43,302 nt of DNA. Origin: Propionibacteriaceae bacterium. Its GTDB lineage: Bacteria; Actinomycetota; Actinomycetes; Propionibacteriales; Propionibacteriaceae. The first letter of the stretch is position 1. Each line of letters starts with the position of its first letter. A program made the translations under genes and the position numbers. The notes beneath the pieces are model-generated. The model made no database searches and had not been told where the DNA came from. It worked only from the letters and a program-made list of their open reading frames with translations. Below are positions 33,177 through 42,205 of the stretch, one piece after another. Where the stretch lies: NCBI GenBank assembly GCA_030529455.1, contig JAUMWV010000012.1:1-43302 (forward strand), written 5' to 3'.

Positions 33177-34609
33177 GCAAACGCTCGTCGTTCGGGCGCA
33201 GCCTCGCCGCCGTCGCGTCGGCGAGCGCGCTCTCGCTGGCGATCTCCATCCTGACCCTGCTGCTGATCCCGAAGGTCATGCCGGTCGACGACTTCGGGTA
33301 CTGGCAGCTCTACATCTTCTACCTGGGTTATGCGGGCTTCGCGCACCTCGGCATGCTCGACGGCCTCTACCTGGAATACGGCGGCCGCCAGCTCGACGAC
33401 CTGCCCCAGCGTCCGTTGCGGGGCCAGTTCGCGATCTTGACCGGGCTGCAGGTCGGCGGTGCGCTGGTGCTGGTGGTGCTGGGCACCCAGGTGGGCGACC
33501 CGAATCACCGGCTGGTGCTGTTCTCCACCGCCCTCGGCCTGGTCGCGGTCAACCTGCGGATGTATTTCATGCGCCTGCTGCAGGCCGTGGGCAAGCTGAA
33601 ACACTACGCGGTGCTGATGGTCACCGACCGGCTGCTGTTCATCGTGACGGTGGTGGGGCTGCTGGTGTTCAAGCAGTTGACCGTGGAGCGGATGCTCGCC
33701 GTGGACGTCGCGGCCCGGTTCGTCGTGCTGCTGCTGGCCTTCGTCATGTTCCGGTCGCTGGCCCTCGGGGCGCTGCCGTCCGTGCGGGAGGCGTTCACCG
33801 CCTCCCGGGTGAGCATCGGGATCGGGTTGCCGCTGCTGGCCTCCGGGGTCGCGAACCTGCTGGTCCCCGGATTCATGCGGATCTCCATTGAGCGGGGCTG
33901 GCCGATCTCGGAGTTCGGCAAGACCTCGCTGGCGCTGTCGGTGCTGGGCCTGCTGACCACCCTGATCGCCACGGTCGGGACGACCCTGTTCCCCGAACTT
34001 CGCCGGATGGACGCCGAGCAGCAGCTGAGGACCTACCGGCGGCTGCGGTCCATGATCTTGACCCTGGGCCTGCTGATCCTGCCGATGTACTACGTGGCCG
34101 CGCTGTTCATCATGGTGTGGCTGCCCCAGTACCACGACAGCGTCCTATTCCTCGCTCTGCTGTTCCCCGCGATCCTGTTCGAGACCAGGACCAACGTCAT
34201 CAACATCCCGTTCTGCAACGCCCTGCGCAAGGAACGCCAGATGCTGCTGGCCAACCTGACCGGGTGCCTGCTGTCGGCGGGGCTGGCCGTCGCGGTGTTC
34301 GCGATCCGCAACCTGGAGCTGGCGATGGCCCTGATCGGGGTGCTCATGGCGATCCAGTGCTACCTGCTGGAGATCCCGGTTCGCCGGAAGCTTCAGGTGG
34401 GGTTCCCACGCCGCGACCTGGGGGTGGAACTGGTCGCGATCAGCATCTTCGTCGCCTCGCTGCTCCTCGATAGCGCGCTGCTCGGTTTCGCCGTCGCGTG
34501 CTGCGGCAGCCTGCTCGGGCTGGCGTTACGGGGACCGGCCGCCCGGGAGGATTTCGGATTCATCGCCCAGCTGGTCAAGCGGGCCCGGCCAGGCACGTCG
34601 CAGCAGTGA
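33173..34609 (+). CDS. Wzx-type polysaccharide flippase
   Basis: A 478-residue membrane protein with about twelve to fourteen helices, of the MVF/polysaccharide-transporter superfamily. The N-terminus LAAVASASALSLAISILTLLLIPKVMPVDDFGYWQLYIFYLGY is typical of Wzx/RfbX-like proteins (VxDFGYWQL). It moves undecaprenyl-linked repeat units across the membrane. GTG 33173 overlaps the glycosyltransferase stop, so they are translated together. It is followed by the EpsG-like gene, the usual Wzx/Wzy order. Confidence 0.9.
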   Translation: MSKRSSFGRSLAAVASASALSLAISILTLLLIPKVMPVDDFGYWQLYIFYLGYAGFAHLGMLDGLYLEYGGRQLDDLPQRPLRGQFAILTGLQVGGALVLVVLGTQVGDPNHRLVLFSTALGLVAVNLRMYFMRLLQAVGKLKHYAVLMVTDRLLFIVTVVGLLVFKQLTVERMLAVDVAARFVVLLLAFVMFRSLALGALPSVREAFTASRVSIGIGLPLLASGVANLLVPGFMRISIERGWPISEFGKTSLALSVLGLLTTLIATVGTTLFPELRRMDAEQQLRTYRRLRSMILTLGLLILPMYYVAALFIMVWLPQYHDSVLFLALLFPAILFETRTNVINIPFCNALRKERQMLLANLTGCLLSAGLAVAVFAIRNLELAMALIGVLMAIQCYLLEIPVRRKLQVGFPRRDLGVELVAISIFVASLLLDSALLGFAVACCGSLLGLALRGPAAREDFGFIAQLVKRARPGTSQQ

Positions 34610-34622
34610 GGATGGTGTTGTC

Positions 34623-35798
34623 GTGATCGTGTCCATCGCTCTCGCGGTACTCATGCTGTTCTGCCTGCCGCTGCGCGGCCGCGGCCTCGCCCGGCTCGTC
34701 CACACCGTGGCGACCCTGCTGCTGTTCCTGCTCATGTGGATCGTGCAGTGGACCAGCGTCAACAACCCCGACTGGGCCAACTACAAGAAGGCCTACGAGT
34801 ACAGCCTCCCCGACCTGCTCGCACTGGGCCGCGAACCGCTGTTCTCCCTGCTGATGGAGACTGGCAAGATCTTCGGACTCGACTACCAGGGCTTCTTCGC
34901 CGCGACGTCGCTGCTGTCCATGACGCTGCTCTACCTCGCGACCCGCCGCTATACCGGCGAGTTCGGCATGGTCCTGGCCCTCTACCTGGTCTTCTCTTAC
35001 ACCTACGACCTGGTGCAGATGCGCTCGACGCTCGCGCTGTCGTTCATCATCTTCGGTTTCCGCTTCCTCACCCAGCGCACCCGGGGTTCGGTGGTGGCCT
35101 TCCTCGGCCTGGTGGGGGTGGCGACGCTGATCCACTTCTCCAGCGTCCTGGTGCTCCCCTTCGCCCTGGCCGGGCTGGCCTGGGACGAGCGGTGGGTCCG
35201 CAGGCTCGGCATCGGCGGCATGATCGTCTCGGCGATCGCCATCCCCGTGGTGTGGAGCGGCGCGGCCGGGCAGATCGGGTCAGTGCTGTCGGCGGTCGGC
35301 ATGCCTGCGAAGGTGACCGAATGGTTCACGACCTCGGCCCGCTTCGGTTTCCTCGTCTCGTGGTTCAAGGTGGGGCTGGTGGTCGCCTTCATCTTGTACC
35401 TGATGAAGGCGGCGAACGACTTCGGACGCGAGAAGCTCTCGCCCCGCGCGCAGGACTTCCTGGAGATCCTGGGGCGGATGACCTACGTGCTGCTGGCGTT
35501 CAGCCCGCTGCTGCTGGTGAACTCCTCCTTCGAGCGGCTGGTCCGCCCGATCATCTTCGCCAGCTACATCGGCGCCGGTATCCTCGCCGCGGCGTGGGCC
35601 AAGCGGCGGGCAGCCCGCTCGCTGCGGATCACGCTGCTGGCGCTGCTGATGGCGTTGCTCTGGCTGGTCCTCACCAGCGGCGTTGAGGACATCAGGACCG
35701 TTCTCGTCCCGGTGTTCATCGACAGTCAGCTGCAGCACTGGCTGGCGGGCACCGATGTGCCGCCCCCGCCGTTACCGGTCATCAACAAGGGCGGATAG
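34623..35798 (+). CDS. EpsG-like polysaccharide polymerase (Wzy)
   Basis: A 391-residue protein with about ten helices. [16 protein letters not shown] in the first external loop and [17 protein letters not shown] match the EpsG/Wzy family (PDWxxY, then RQ/RS-xLAxSFIF). It polymerises repeat units at the outer membrane face. GTG 34623 is the likely start; GAGG lies ~12 nt upstream, so the site is weak and the choice uncertain. It is 13 nt behind the flippase gene. It is the third polymerase/ligase-like protein of the locus. Confidence 0.82.
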   Translation: MIVSIALAVLMLFCLPLRGRGLARLVHTVATLLLFLLMWIVQWTSVNNPDWANYKKAYEYSLPDLLALGREPLFSLLMETGKIFGLDYQGFFAATSLLSMTLLYLATRRYTGEFGMVLALYLVFSYTYDLVQMRSTLALSFIIFGFRFLTQRTRGSVVAFLGLVGVATLIHFSSVLVLPFALAGLAWDERWVRRLGIGGMIVSAIAIPVVWSGAAGQIGSVLSAVGMPAKVTEWFTTSARFGFLVSWFKVGLVVAFILYLMKAANDFGREKLSPRAQDFLEILGRMTYVLLAFSPLLLVNSSFERLVRPIIFASYIGAGILAAAWAKRRAARSLRITLLALLMALLWLVLTSGVEDIRTVLVPVFIDSQLQHWLAGTDVPPPPLPVINKGG

Positions 35799-35842
35799 CC
35801 GCTGACGGGCCGCCCCCGGGAACCGGTGACTCCGGGGCGTGG

Positions 35843-35848
35843 GACAAT
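35843..35848 (+). promoter_or_regulatory. -10 box of rmlA (leaderless)
   Basis: GACAAT ends 6 nt before ATG 35855, with no Shine-Dalgarno sequence. The same hexamer and spacing occur before the Fpg/Nei gene. Confidence 0.45.
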
Positions 35849-35854
35849 GCGGTC

Positions 35855-36742
35855 ATGCATGGCATTATTCTGGCCGGCGGTTCCGGCACCCGGTTGCACC
35901 CACTGACCATGGCGAACAGTAAGCAGCTGATGCCGGTCTACGACAAACCGATGATCTACTATCCGCTGTCCACCCTCTTGCTGGCGGGGATCAAGGACAT
36001 TTTGGTCATCACCACACCGCACGAATCCGAGGGATTCCGCAGGCTGCTCGGGGACGGGTCGTTCTGCGGGGTCAATATCACCTATGCGACCCAGCCAGAA
36101 CCCAAGGGACTGGCCCAGGCCTTCACCATCGGCGCCGATTTTGGCAGGGGGAACAAGACCTGCCTGGTGCTGGGCGACAACATCTTCTACGGAACCGGCC
36201 TCGGTTCCCGGCTCCACCAGTTCAGCGACGTCGACGGGGCGGCGGTGTTCGGCTATTACGTCGCCAACCCGCAGGCCTACGGCGTGGTGGAGTTCGACGC
36301 CGATGGCCGGGCCGTCTCGATCGAAGAGAAACCGGCCCAGCCTAAGTCCCACTACGCGGTTCCGGGCCTCTATTTCTACGACGAATCGGTCTACGACATC
36401 GCGGCGAATCTCACCCCCTCGGCGCGGGGCGAATACGAGATCACCGACGTCAACCGGGTCTACCTGGAGCGCGGCCAGCTCCAGGTGTCGATCCTGCCCC
36501 GCGGGACGGCCTGGCTAGACACCGGAACCTTCGATTCCCTCAACGACGCGAGCAACTTCGTGCGCACGATCCAGGCTAGGCAGGGCATGCAGGTCGGCTG
36601 CCCCGAAGAGATCGCCTGGCGGCGCGGTTTCCTGTCCGATGACGAGCTCCGGCAACGCGCCGAGGCCCTCATCAAGTCCGGGTACGGCGATTACCTGCTC
36701 GGCCTGCTGGAGGACCGCTCTCAGGCCCCGATGACGCGGTAA
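35855..36742 (+). CDS. rmlA: Glucose-1-phosphate thymidylyltransferase
   Basis: First step of dTDP-rhamnose synthesis: dTTP plus glucose-1-phosphate to dTDP-glucose. A 295-residue protein of the short RmlA form. [18 protein letters not shown] is the nucleotide site, [18 protein letters not shown] the sugar site, LGDNIFYG the metal site, and [20 protein letters not shown] and [10 protein letters not shown] are family-specific. It has its own promoter and lies 17 kb from rmlB and rmlCD, so the pathway is split around the locus. Its 3' end overlaps the convergent dehydrogenase gene by 22 nt. Confidence 0.96.
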   Translation: MHGIILAGGSGTRLHPLTMANSKQLMPVYDKPMIYYPLSTLLLAGIKDILVITTPHESEGFRRLLGDGSFCGVNITYATQPEPKGLAQAFTIGADFGRGNKTCLVLGDNIFYGTGLGSRLHQFSDVDGAAVFGYYVANPQAYGVVEFDADGRAVSIEEKPAQPKSHYAVPGLYFYDESVYDIAANLTPSARGEYEITDVNRVYLERGQLQVSILPRGTAWLDTGTFDSLNDASNFVRTIQARQGMQVGCPEEIAWRRGFLSDDELRQRAEALIKSGYGDYLLGLLEDRSQAPMTR

Positions 36743-38010
36743 TCGACGCCCTCCCAGACGGCCGGGTCGAGCGCCGCGCGTCCGTCCACCAGGACACGGA
36801 CGCCCGGCAGGTCGGCCGGGGTGAGGTCCCGGTACTCGGGGTGGTCGGCCTGCAGGATCGCCGCGTCCACCGGGTCGCCCAGCTGGTAGGGCACGAAACC
36901 GTATCCCCGCAGCTCGTCCGCGGTGAACATCGGGTCGTGGACGCACACGGTCGCGCCCCGCCGGGTCAGGCCGTCCACGGTCGGGAACACCCCCGAGAAG
37001 GCGGTCTCTTTGACCCGGCCGCGGTAGGACGCGCCGAGCACCACGACAGTCTTACCGTCCAGGCCGCCGAGCGCGCCTTCGGCCAGCCCGATGGCGTATT
37101 CCGGCATCGTCATGTTCGCCTCACGGGCGACCCGCACGATGCTGGCGTCCGGGTCGGTGTAAAGATACAGCCGCGGGTAAACCGGGATGCAGTGCCCGCC
37201 GACCGCGATGCCGGGCCGGTGGATGTGGCTGTAGGGCTGTGAGTTGGACGCCTCGATCACCTTGTACACGTCGATGCCGTGCGCGGCGGCGAACTTGCCG
37301 AACTGGTTGGCCAGCCCGATGTTGACGTCCCGGTAGGTGGTCTCGGCGAGTTTGGCCATCTCGGCGGCCTCGGCGCTGCCCATGTCCCAGACCCCGTTGC
37401 CCTGCGGCAGGTCGGGGCGGGGGTCGAAGGTGAGCACCTGCCGGTAGAAGTCGATGCCGCGGGCGGTGCCCTCGGGGGTCAGCCCGCCGACCAGCTTGGG
37501 GTATTTGCGCAGGTCCTCGAACACCCGGCCGGTGAGGACGCGCTCCGGCGAGAACACCAGGTGGAAGTCTTCGCCCTCGGTCAGGCCCGAGATCTCTTCG
37601 ATCATGGGCTTCCAGCGGTTGCGGGTGGTGCCGACCGGCAGCGTGGTCTCGTAGCTGATGAGGGTTCCCGGGCTGAGGTGTTCGGAGAAGCTGCGGGTGG
37701 CCGATTCCATCCACCCGAAGTCCGGCTGCCAGGTTTCGTCGTTCACGAACAGGGGGACGACGATGACGATGGCGTCCGAGCCGGGGATCGCGTCGGCGTA
37801 GTCGGTGGTCGCCCGCAGCTTGCCCGCCGGGACCAGTTCGGACAGTTTCTCTTGCAGGTGGGCCTCGCCGGGGAAGGGTTCCTTGGCGGCGTTGACCTGA
37901 TCCACCACGCTCTGCTGGATGTCGACCCCGACCACCTCGTGGCCCATCGACGCGAACTGCACCGCCAGCGGCAAACCGATCTTGCCGAGCGCAATCACCG
38001 AGATCTTCAA
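36721..38010 (-). CDS. Nucleotide-sugar dehydrogenase (second type, ManNAc/UDP-hexose-like)
   Basis: A 429-residue C6 dehydrogenase, different from the TviB-like enzyme. The NAD site is [24 protein letters not shown], then [30 protein letters not shown], and [13 protein letters not shown] with the catalytic Cys. The GHCIPVYP context and [20 protein letters not shown] resemble WecC/WbpA-type enzymes, so the product may be UDP-ManNAcA or a related uronate; the exact substrate is unknown. The start codon is TTG, chosen because GAGGAGGAG lies 5 nt upstream. It is divergent from the amidotransferase gene. Confidence 0.88.
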   Translation of the reverse strand: MKISVIALGKIGLPLAVQFASMGHEVVGVDIQQSVVDQVNAAKEPFPGEAHLQEKLSELVPAGKLRATTDYADAIPGSDAIVIVVPLFVNDETWQPDFGWMESATRSFSEHLSPGTLISYETTLPVGTTRNRWKPMIEEISGLTEGEDFHLVFSPERVLTGRVFEDLRKYPKLVGGLTPEGTARGIDFYRQVLTFDPRPDLPQGNGVWDMGSAEAAEMAKLAETTYRDVNIGLANQFGKFAAAHGIDVYKVIEASNSQPYSHIHRPGIAVGGHCIPVYPRLYLYTDPDASIVRVAREANMTMPEYAIGLAEGALGGLDGKTVVVLGASYRGRVKETAFSGVFPTVDGLTRRGATVCVHDPMFTADELRGYGFVPYQLGDPVDAAILQADHPEYRDLTPADLPGVRVLVDGRAALDPAVWEGVDYRVIGA

Positions 38011-38024
38011 GGTTTCTCCTCCTC
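38011..38024 (-). promoter_or_regulatory. Shine-Dalgarno site for the TTG start of the dehydrogenase
   Basis: GAGGAGGAGAAACC stands directly before TTG 38010. It is the strongest ribosome-binding site in the window and fixes an otherwise weak start codon. Confidence 0.6.
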
Positions 38025-38204
38025 AGCGCTCACCCGGCCACCCGAGGAGCCACCACGCAGTCTAGCCTGCCGGGCGCGCGGTCCGGATGGCCTGGGGCGC
38101 GGGGTGGTAGATTCGACGGTCGTCGGCTGGCACCGGCCACGGCAGCCCGCCAGCGACGCGCTCCCGGTGCCGCCGAGGGGTTGGCCACGATCGAAGGGAC
38201 GACC

Positions 38205-39326
38205 ATGACCGTGCTTGAGTGCCGCCGCTGCGTGATGCGCAGCATCGACGATCCCGCGCTGGAGCTGGACGGCGGGGTGTGCAACCACTGCCGCCGCTAC
38301 GACCAGCTGCTGGCGTCCCGGGTGTTCACCGGTGAGGACGGACGCCGCAAGCTGGACGCGCTCGCGGCCGAGATCAAGCGGGCGGGGAACCGGTTCCGCT
38401 ACGACTGCCTGATCGGGTTGAGCGGCGGGGTGGACTCGACTTCGGTGGCGGTCAAGGTGCGCGAGCTGGGGCTGCGCCCCCTGGCCATACACGTCGACAA
38501 CGGGTGGAACACCGAACTCGCCGATTCCAATGTCGCCAAGACCGTGAAGGCGCTGGGCCTCGACCTGGTCACCGAGGTGCTGGAGCCGCGCCAGTTCCAC
38601 GACCTGCAGCGCTCCTTCCTGCTGGCTTCGACACCGGACGCCGACGTCCCGACCGATCACGCGATCCAGGCCTGCATGTGGCAGTACGCCCGCAAGTACC
38701 ACATCAAATACATCATCTCTGGCATGAACTTCCGCACCGAGGCGATCAGCGTCCCGTCGTGGTCCTATGGGCATTCCGACTGGCGCTACATCAAGGCGGT
38801 GCACGACCAGTTCGGCCGGGAAAAGCTCACCAGTTATCCCCATTTCGGGTTCGCGGAGCTGGGCTACACCAATCTCGTCGCCCGGGTGCGGATCGTCAGC
38901 ATCCTCAACTATTTCGACTACAACAAGGCCGCCGCGGTCGAACAGATGAAGGCCGAACTTGATTGGCGTCCCTATGCGGGCAAGCATTTCGAGAGCATCT
39001 TCACCCGCTTCGTGCAGGGCTATCTGCTGCCGGTGAAGTTCGGCATCGACAAGCGGCGCGGCCACCTGTCCGACCTCATCAACTCGGGCCAGATCACCCG
39101 CGACGAGGCCCTGGCCGAATTGGCCCACACGGACTATCCCGAGCCGATGATCGCAAAGGACCGGGAGCTGTTCTGCCGCAAGCTCAACCTCACCGACGCC
39201 GAGTTCCAGGCGATCATGGCCGCCCCGGTGAAATCCTTCCGGGACTACAAGAACTCCTACGGTTTCGTGCAATTCCTGAGGAGCAGTGTCAATTCCCTGC
39301 GCAAGAGGGGCTGGTACCCGAAGTGA
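38205..39326 (+). CDS. N-acetyl sugar amidotransferase (WbpG/PseA-like)
   Basis: A 373-residue PP-loop ATPase. LIGLSGGVDSTSVA contains SGGVDS (73-78) for ATP pyrophosphate. CRRC (6-9) and CNHC (26-29) make a zinc-ribbon-like N-terminus typical of this family. HVDNGWNTELADSNV and YIISGMNFRTEAI agree. WbpG activates an N-acetyl group for amidine formation, normally with HisH- and HisF-like partners that deliver ammonia; none are in the window. PseA/LegF-type enzymes make acetamidino sugars. GAAGGGA stands ~6 nt before the ATG at 38205. It is coupled to the next glycosyltransferase gene by GTGA overlap. Confidence 0.87.
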   Translation: MTVLECRRCVMRSIDDPALELDGGVCNHCRRYDQLLASRVFTGEDGRRKLDALAAEIKRAGNRFRYDCLIGLSGGVDSTSVAVKVRELGLRPLAIHVDNGWNTELADSNVAKTVKALGLDLVTEVLEPRQFHDLQRSFLLASTPDADVPTDHAIQACMWQYARKYHIKYIISGMNFRTEAISVPSWSYGHSDWRYIKAVHDQFGREKLTSYPHFGFAELGYTNLVARVRIVSILNYFDYNKAAAVEQMKAELDWRPYAGKHFESIFTRFVQGYLLPVKFGIDKRRGHLSDLINSGQITRDEALAELAHTDYPEPMIAKDRELFCRKLNLTDAEFQAIMAAPVKSFRDYKNSYGFVQFLRSSVNSLRKRGWYPK

Positions 39327-40438
39327 GGCTGGCGCTGCACCTGTACCAATCCCCGATGGACAACGAGTCCCGGCTGGTGCGGATGGCCCGCAGCGTCGCG
39401 TCCGTCTCCGGGGACGCCGAGGTCCGGCTGGTCGGGTTGCAGGTGGACGAACGTGCCGGGCTGGAGCCGCTGGAGCCGGGGATCGTCATCGACCGGGTCG
39501 GGACGCCCGCGCCGAAACACGACACGCTGGCGAGCCGGTTCACCAAGGTGGGCGGCTGGTACCGGCAGGTCTACCGGGCCTACGCGTCCGCGGACCTGGC
39601 GGTCATCAGCGCGCACGCGGTGTGGGCCCTGCCGCTGGCTTTCGCGCTCAGCCGGGCCAGCGGCGCCCCGGTGGTGTACAACCCCCACGAGCTGGAGACC
39701 CGCACCCCCACCATGACCGGGGTGAAGCGGCTGCTCGCCGAACAGATCGAGTCCCGGCTGATCCGGCGCTGCCGCCTGGTCACCGCCGTCAACGACCAGA
39801 TCGCCGACTGGTACCAGCGGCGCTACCGGATCGCCCGCCCGATCGTGGTCTACAACTACCCGTCGGCGACCGCGGACCGTCCGGCCAGAGACCTGCGCGG
39901 CGAGCTGGGCCTCGGCGACGACGAGGTGTTGTTCGTCCACACTGGGAACCTGACGGGTGGGCGCAACATTGAGCTGATCCTTGATGCCTTCGAGCGGGAG
40001 GCCAGACACCACGTCCTGTTCGTCGGGGCGGGCGAGTTGCTGCCCCTGGTTGAGCGTTCCGCGTCCCGGTCGGATGTGGTGCATCACCTGGCCCCGGTGC
40101 CGCCGGACGAGGTGGTCTCGCTGGTGCGGGGCGCAGACCTGGCGCTGTCGCTCATTGAGACCAAGGCGACCTCGTATGCCTGGTCGTCGCCCAACAAGCT
40201 GTTCGAGGCCCTCGCCGCCGGGGTCGCGCCGCTGTGCTCCGATCTGCCCGAGGCGCGCAAACGGCTCGGCGGCCTGGCCGGTGAGCTGGTGCTGGGTTCC
40301 CCCGCCCAGGAGCTGCCCGCGTTCCTTAGCCGGATCGACCGGGCGACGGCGCTGGGCTACCGGGAGCGCCTGGCCCCGCTGCCGACGTGGGAGGAGGGCG
40401 TCCAACCCCTCGTGGACGCCTACCGCCGCCTGTTCTGA
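39323..40438 (+). CDS. GT4-like glycosyltransferase
   Basis: A 371-residue GT-B enzyme. RLALHLYQSPMDNESRLVRMARSVA starts the acceptor half; VYNPHELETRTPTMTGVKRLLAEQIES and VNDQIADWYQRRY are typical of capsular enzymes of this family. The donor half has LFVHTGNLTGGRNIELILDAFE and SPNKLFEALAAGVAPLCSD. It lacks a clean EX7E motif: the expected first Glu is in the IETKATSYAW region, shifted. GTG 39323 overlaps the amidotransferase stop, so the two are co-translated and may work on the same sugar. Confidence 0.85.
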   Translation: MRLALHLYQSPMDNESRLVRMARSVASVSGDAEVRLVGLQVDERAGLEPLEPGIVIDRVGTPAPKHDTLASRFTKVGGWYRQVYRAYASADLAVISAHAVWALPLAFALSRASGAPVVYNPHELETRTPTMTGVKRLLAEQIESRLIRRCRLVTAVNDQIADWYQRRYRIARPIVVYNYPSATADRPARDLRGELGLGDDEVLFVHTGNLTGGRNIELILDAFEREARHHVLFVGAGELLPLVERSASRSDVVHHLAPVPPDEVVSLVRGADLALSLIETKATSYAWSSPNKLFEALAAGVAPLCSDLPEARKRLGGLAGELVLGSPAQELPAFLSRIDRATALGYRERLAPLPTWEEGVQPLVDAYRRLF

Positions 40439-40484
40439 GGCGGTCGGGCCGCGCTCCCGCCTGGGGTGGGCACCCGCGCGCAAC

Positions 40485-40490
40485 TACGAT
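40485..40490 (+). promoter_or_regulatory. -10 box of the last glycosyltransferase gene (leaderless)
   Basis: TACGAT ends 6 nt before ATG 40497, with no Shine-Dalgarno sequence. The gene therefore has its own promoter in the 58-nt gap. Confidence 0.45.
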
Positions 40491-40496
40491 TCGGGT

Positions 40497-41708
40497 ATGC
40501 GGATCTGCTACATCGACCACTATGCGGGCGGCCCGTCGCTCGGCATGGAGTACCGGCCCCACGCGATGGCGCGGCAGTGGCAGCTGCGGGGCCACGAGGT
40601 ATGCCTCATCGCGGGCAGCTACTCCCACCTGCGCCACCACAACCCGCAGGTGGACACCGAGGGGGCTCCGCAGGTCATCGACGGCGTGACCTACCGCTTC
40701 ATCACGACCCGCCGCTACGAGGGCAACGGGGCTGGCCGCGTCCTCAGCATGGCCGATTTCGTCGGACGCGGGATGCTGGCGGCCCGCCGGATCGCCGCGA
40801 CGCTGCGCCCGGATGTGGTGATCGCGTCCTCGACCTACCCGTTCGACACGTGGCTGGCCGCCCGGATCGCCCGGATCGCCGGTGCCCGGCTGGTGCACGA
40901 GGTGCACGACCTGTGGCCGCTCACCCCCATGGAGCTCGGCGGGCACAGCCCCCACCACCCGTTCATGTGGCTCATGGCCCAGGCCGAGAAGTCGGCCTAC
41001 CGCAACTCCAGCGTCATCGTGTCGATCCTGCCCAACATTGAGCCGCACGTCCGGGGCCTGGGCATCTCGACGCCCGTGGTGCACGTGCCCAACGGGGTCG
41101 AGGTGTCGGGGCCTTGTGACCCGGCCCCGGAGGCCATCGTCTCGCTCGTCGACGCCTTGCACGCGCAGGGACGCCGGGTGATCGGCTACGCCGGAGGCAT
41201 GGCGACCTCGAACGCGATGGACGATTTCATCGCCGCGATGGGCATGCTCACCAGCGAACCGATCACCGCGGTCCTCATCGGGGACGGCGTGCTGCGCGCC
41301 GACCACGAGGCCCAGGCGGCCGCGCTGGGGGCCGACGTCAGGTTCGCTGGGGTGGTGCCGAAGTCGTCGATCCTCGACACGCTGCGCCAGATGGACGCGC
41401 TCTACATTGGCTCCCAGGCGTCCCCGCTGTACGAGTTCGGGGTGTCGGCCAACAAGATCTTCGACTACATGCTGAGCGGCGTGCCGATCGTCAACGCCTT
41501 CGCCACCCACCACTCGCCGATGATCTACGCCGGATGCACGCTCGTCGCCGAGGGCGGCAACCCGGCCTCCATCGCCGAGGCGGTGCGGCGCGCGCTGGCG
41601 CTGGACGAGGCCGAGGCGCGGCGCCTGGGCGAACTGGGCATCACCTACGTCACCCAGCACCACGACATCGCGAAACTCGCCGACGATTTCCTGAACGCGA
41701 TCAGCTGA
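40497..41708 (+). CDS. GT4 glycosyltransferase (WbuB/WbpH-like)
   Basis: A 403-residue GT-B enzyme. MRICYIDHYAGGPSLGMEYRPHAMARQWQLRGHEV has the GMEYRP segment seen in WbuB-like enzymes, and HEVHDLWPLTPMELGGHS is their acceptor-domain hallmark. The donor half has IGYAGGMATSNAMDDFIAAM and LYEFGVSANKIFDYMLSGVPIV, where SANKIFDYM is typical. WbuB-type enzymes often add N-acetyl-fucosamine; this specificity is inference. It is the last gene of the polysaccharide locus. Confidence 0.88.
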   Translation: MRICYIDHYAGGPSLGMEYRPHAMARQWQLRGHEVCLIAGSYSHLRHHNPQVDTEGAPQVIDGVTYRFITTRRYEGNGAGRVLSMADFVGRGMLAARRIAATLRPDVVIASSTYPFDTWLAARIARIAGARLVHEVHDLWPLTPMELGGHSPHHPFMWLMAQAEKSAYRNSSVIVSILPNIEPHVRGLGISTPVVHVPNGVEVSGPCDPAPEAIVSLVDALHAQGRRVIGYAGGMATSNAMDDFIAAMGMLTSEPITAVLIGDGVLRADHEAQAAALGADVRFAGVVPKSSILDTLRQMDALYIGSQASPLYEFGVSANKIFDYMLSGVPIVNAFATHHSPMIYAGCTLVAEGGNPASIAEAVRRALALDEAEARRLGELGITYVTQHHDIAKLADDFLNAIS

Positions 41709-42205
41709 ACCGCGCTTGCCCGGCCGGGTCGCTGGGATCGTCCGCCTTCGAGCTCTCGGGCTCTCGTGGCTTGGTCTAGCGTCAGCGCCGGTCAGTTCGG
41801 GTCATGTGGTGCGGTTCGGGGACGCCCGTGCCGGAGTCGCGACACGCCGCTTGTCGGCCACGATGCCCACCCATGGTGGGGCCGTTGATGGGTCGGGCCC
41901 AAACCTTGTGGGGAACCCCAGCGCTTCACGGTAGGGGCTCTCTTTCTGCGCGAGCGAACTGGTTCCGACGTCGCGTTGCCGGACAAACGACGAAGAAAGG
42001 CGACTGTTCCTGAACCCGATAGACCGTGTCGCGACCGGGCACACCCGCTCCCCGGGGCGCTACCGGTACGGGCGACGCCACTCATGCGTTCGGAGCAGCC
42101 CGCGACGAGAGCACGACGATGCAGAGGCGGCACTAGTCGCACTCATGTCAAACGTGTGTTCTGTTTTGGGGTTGCGTGTTTTAGGACAGTGTGCGATAAT
42201 GGGGT
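41709..42205. other. 497-bp intergenic region without a gene
   Basis: No convincing coding frame or RNA gene is seen. It contains the short dyad CCCACC-cat-GGTGGG (41866-41880), without a T run, and a palindrome CCCGGCCGGG near 41720. The last ~70 bp turn AT-richer and carry the promoter of the DUF222 gene. It marks the edge between the polysaccharide locus and a region of different composition. Confidence 0.5.
42172..42200 (+). promoter_or_regulatory. Promoter of the DUF222 gene (leaderless)
   Basis: GATAAT (42195-42200) ends 5 nt before ATG 42206. TTGCGT (42172-42177) lies 17 nt upstream as a weak -35 box. There is no Shine-Dalgarno sequence. Confidence 0.5.

Noticed and set aside
35814..35837. 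CCCCGG...CCGGGG dyad before rmlA as a terminator of the Wzx/Wzy run
   Set aside because: The six-base arms are 12 nt apart and no T run follows; too weak in DNA this GC-rich.
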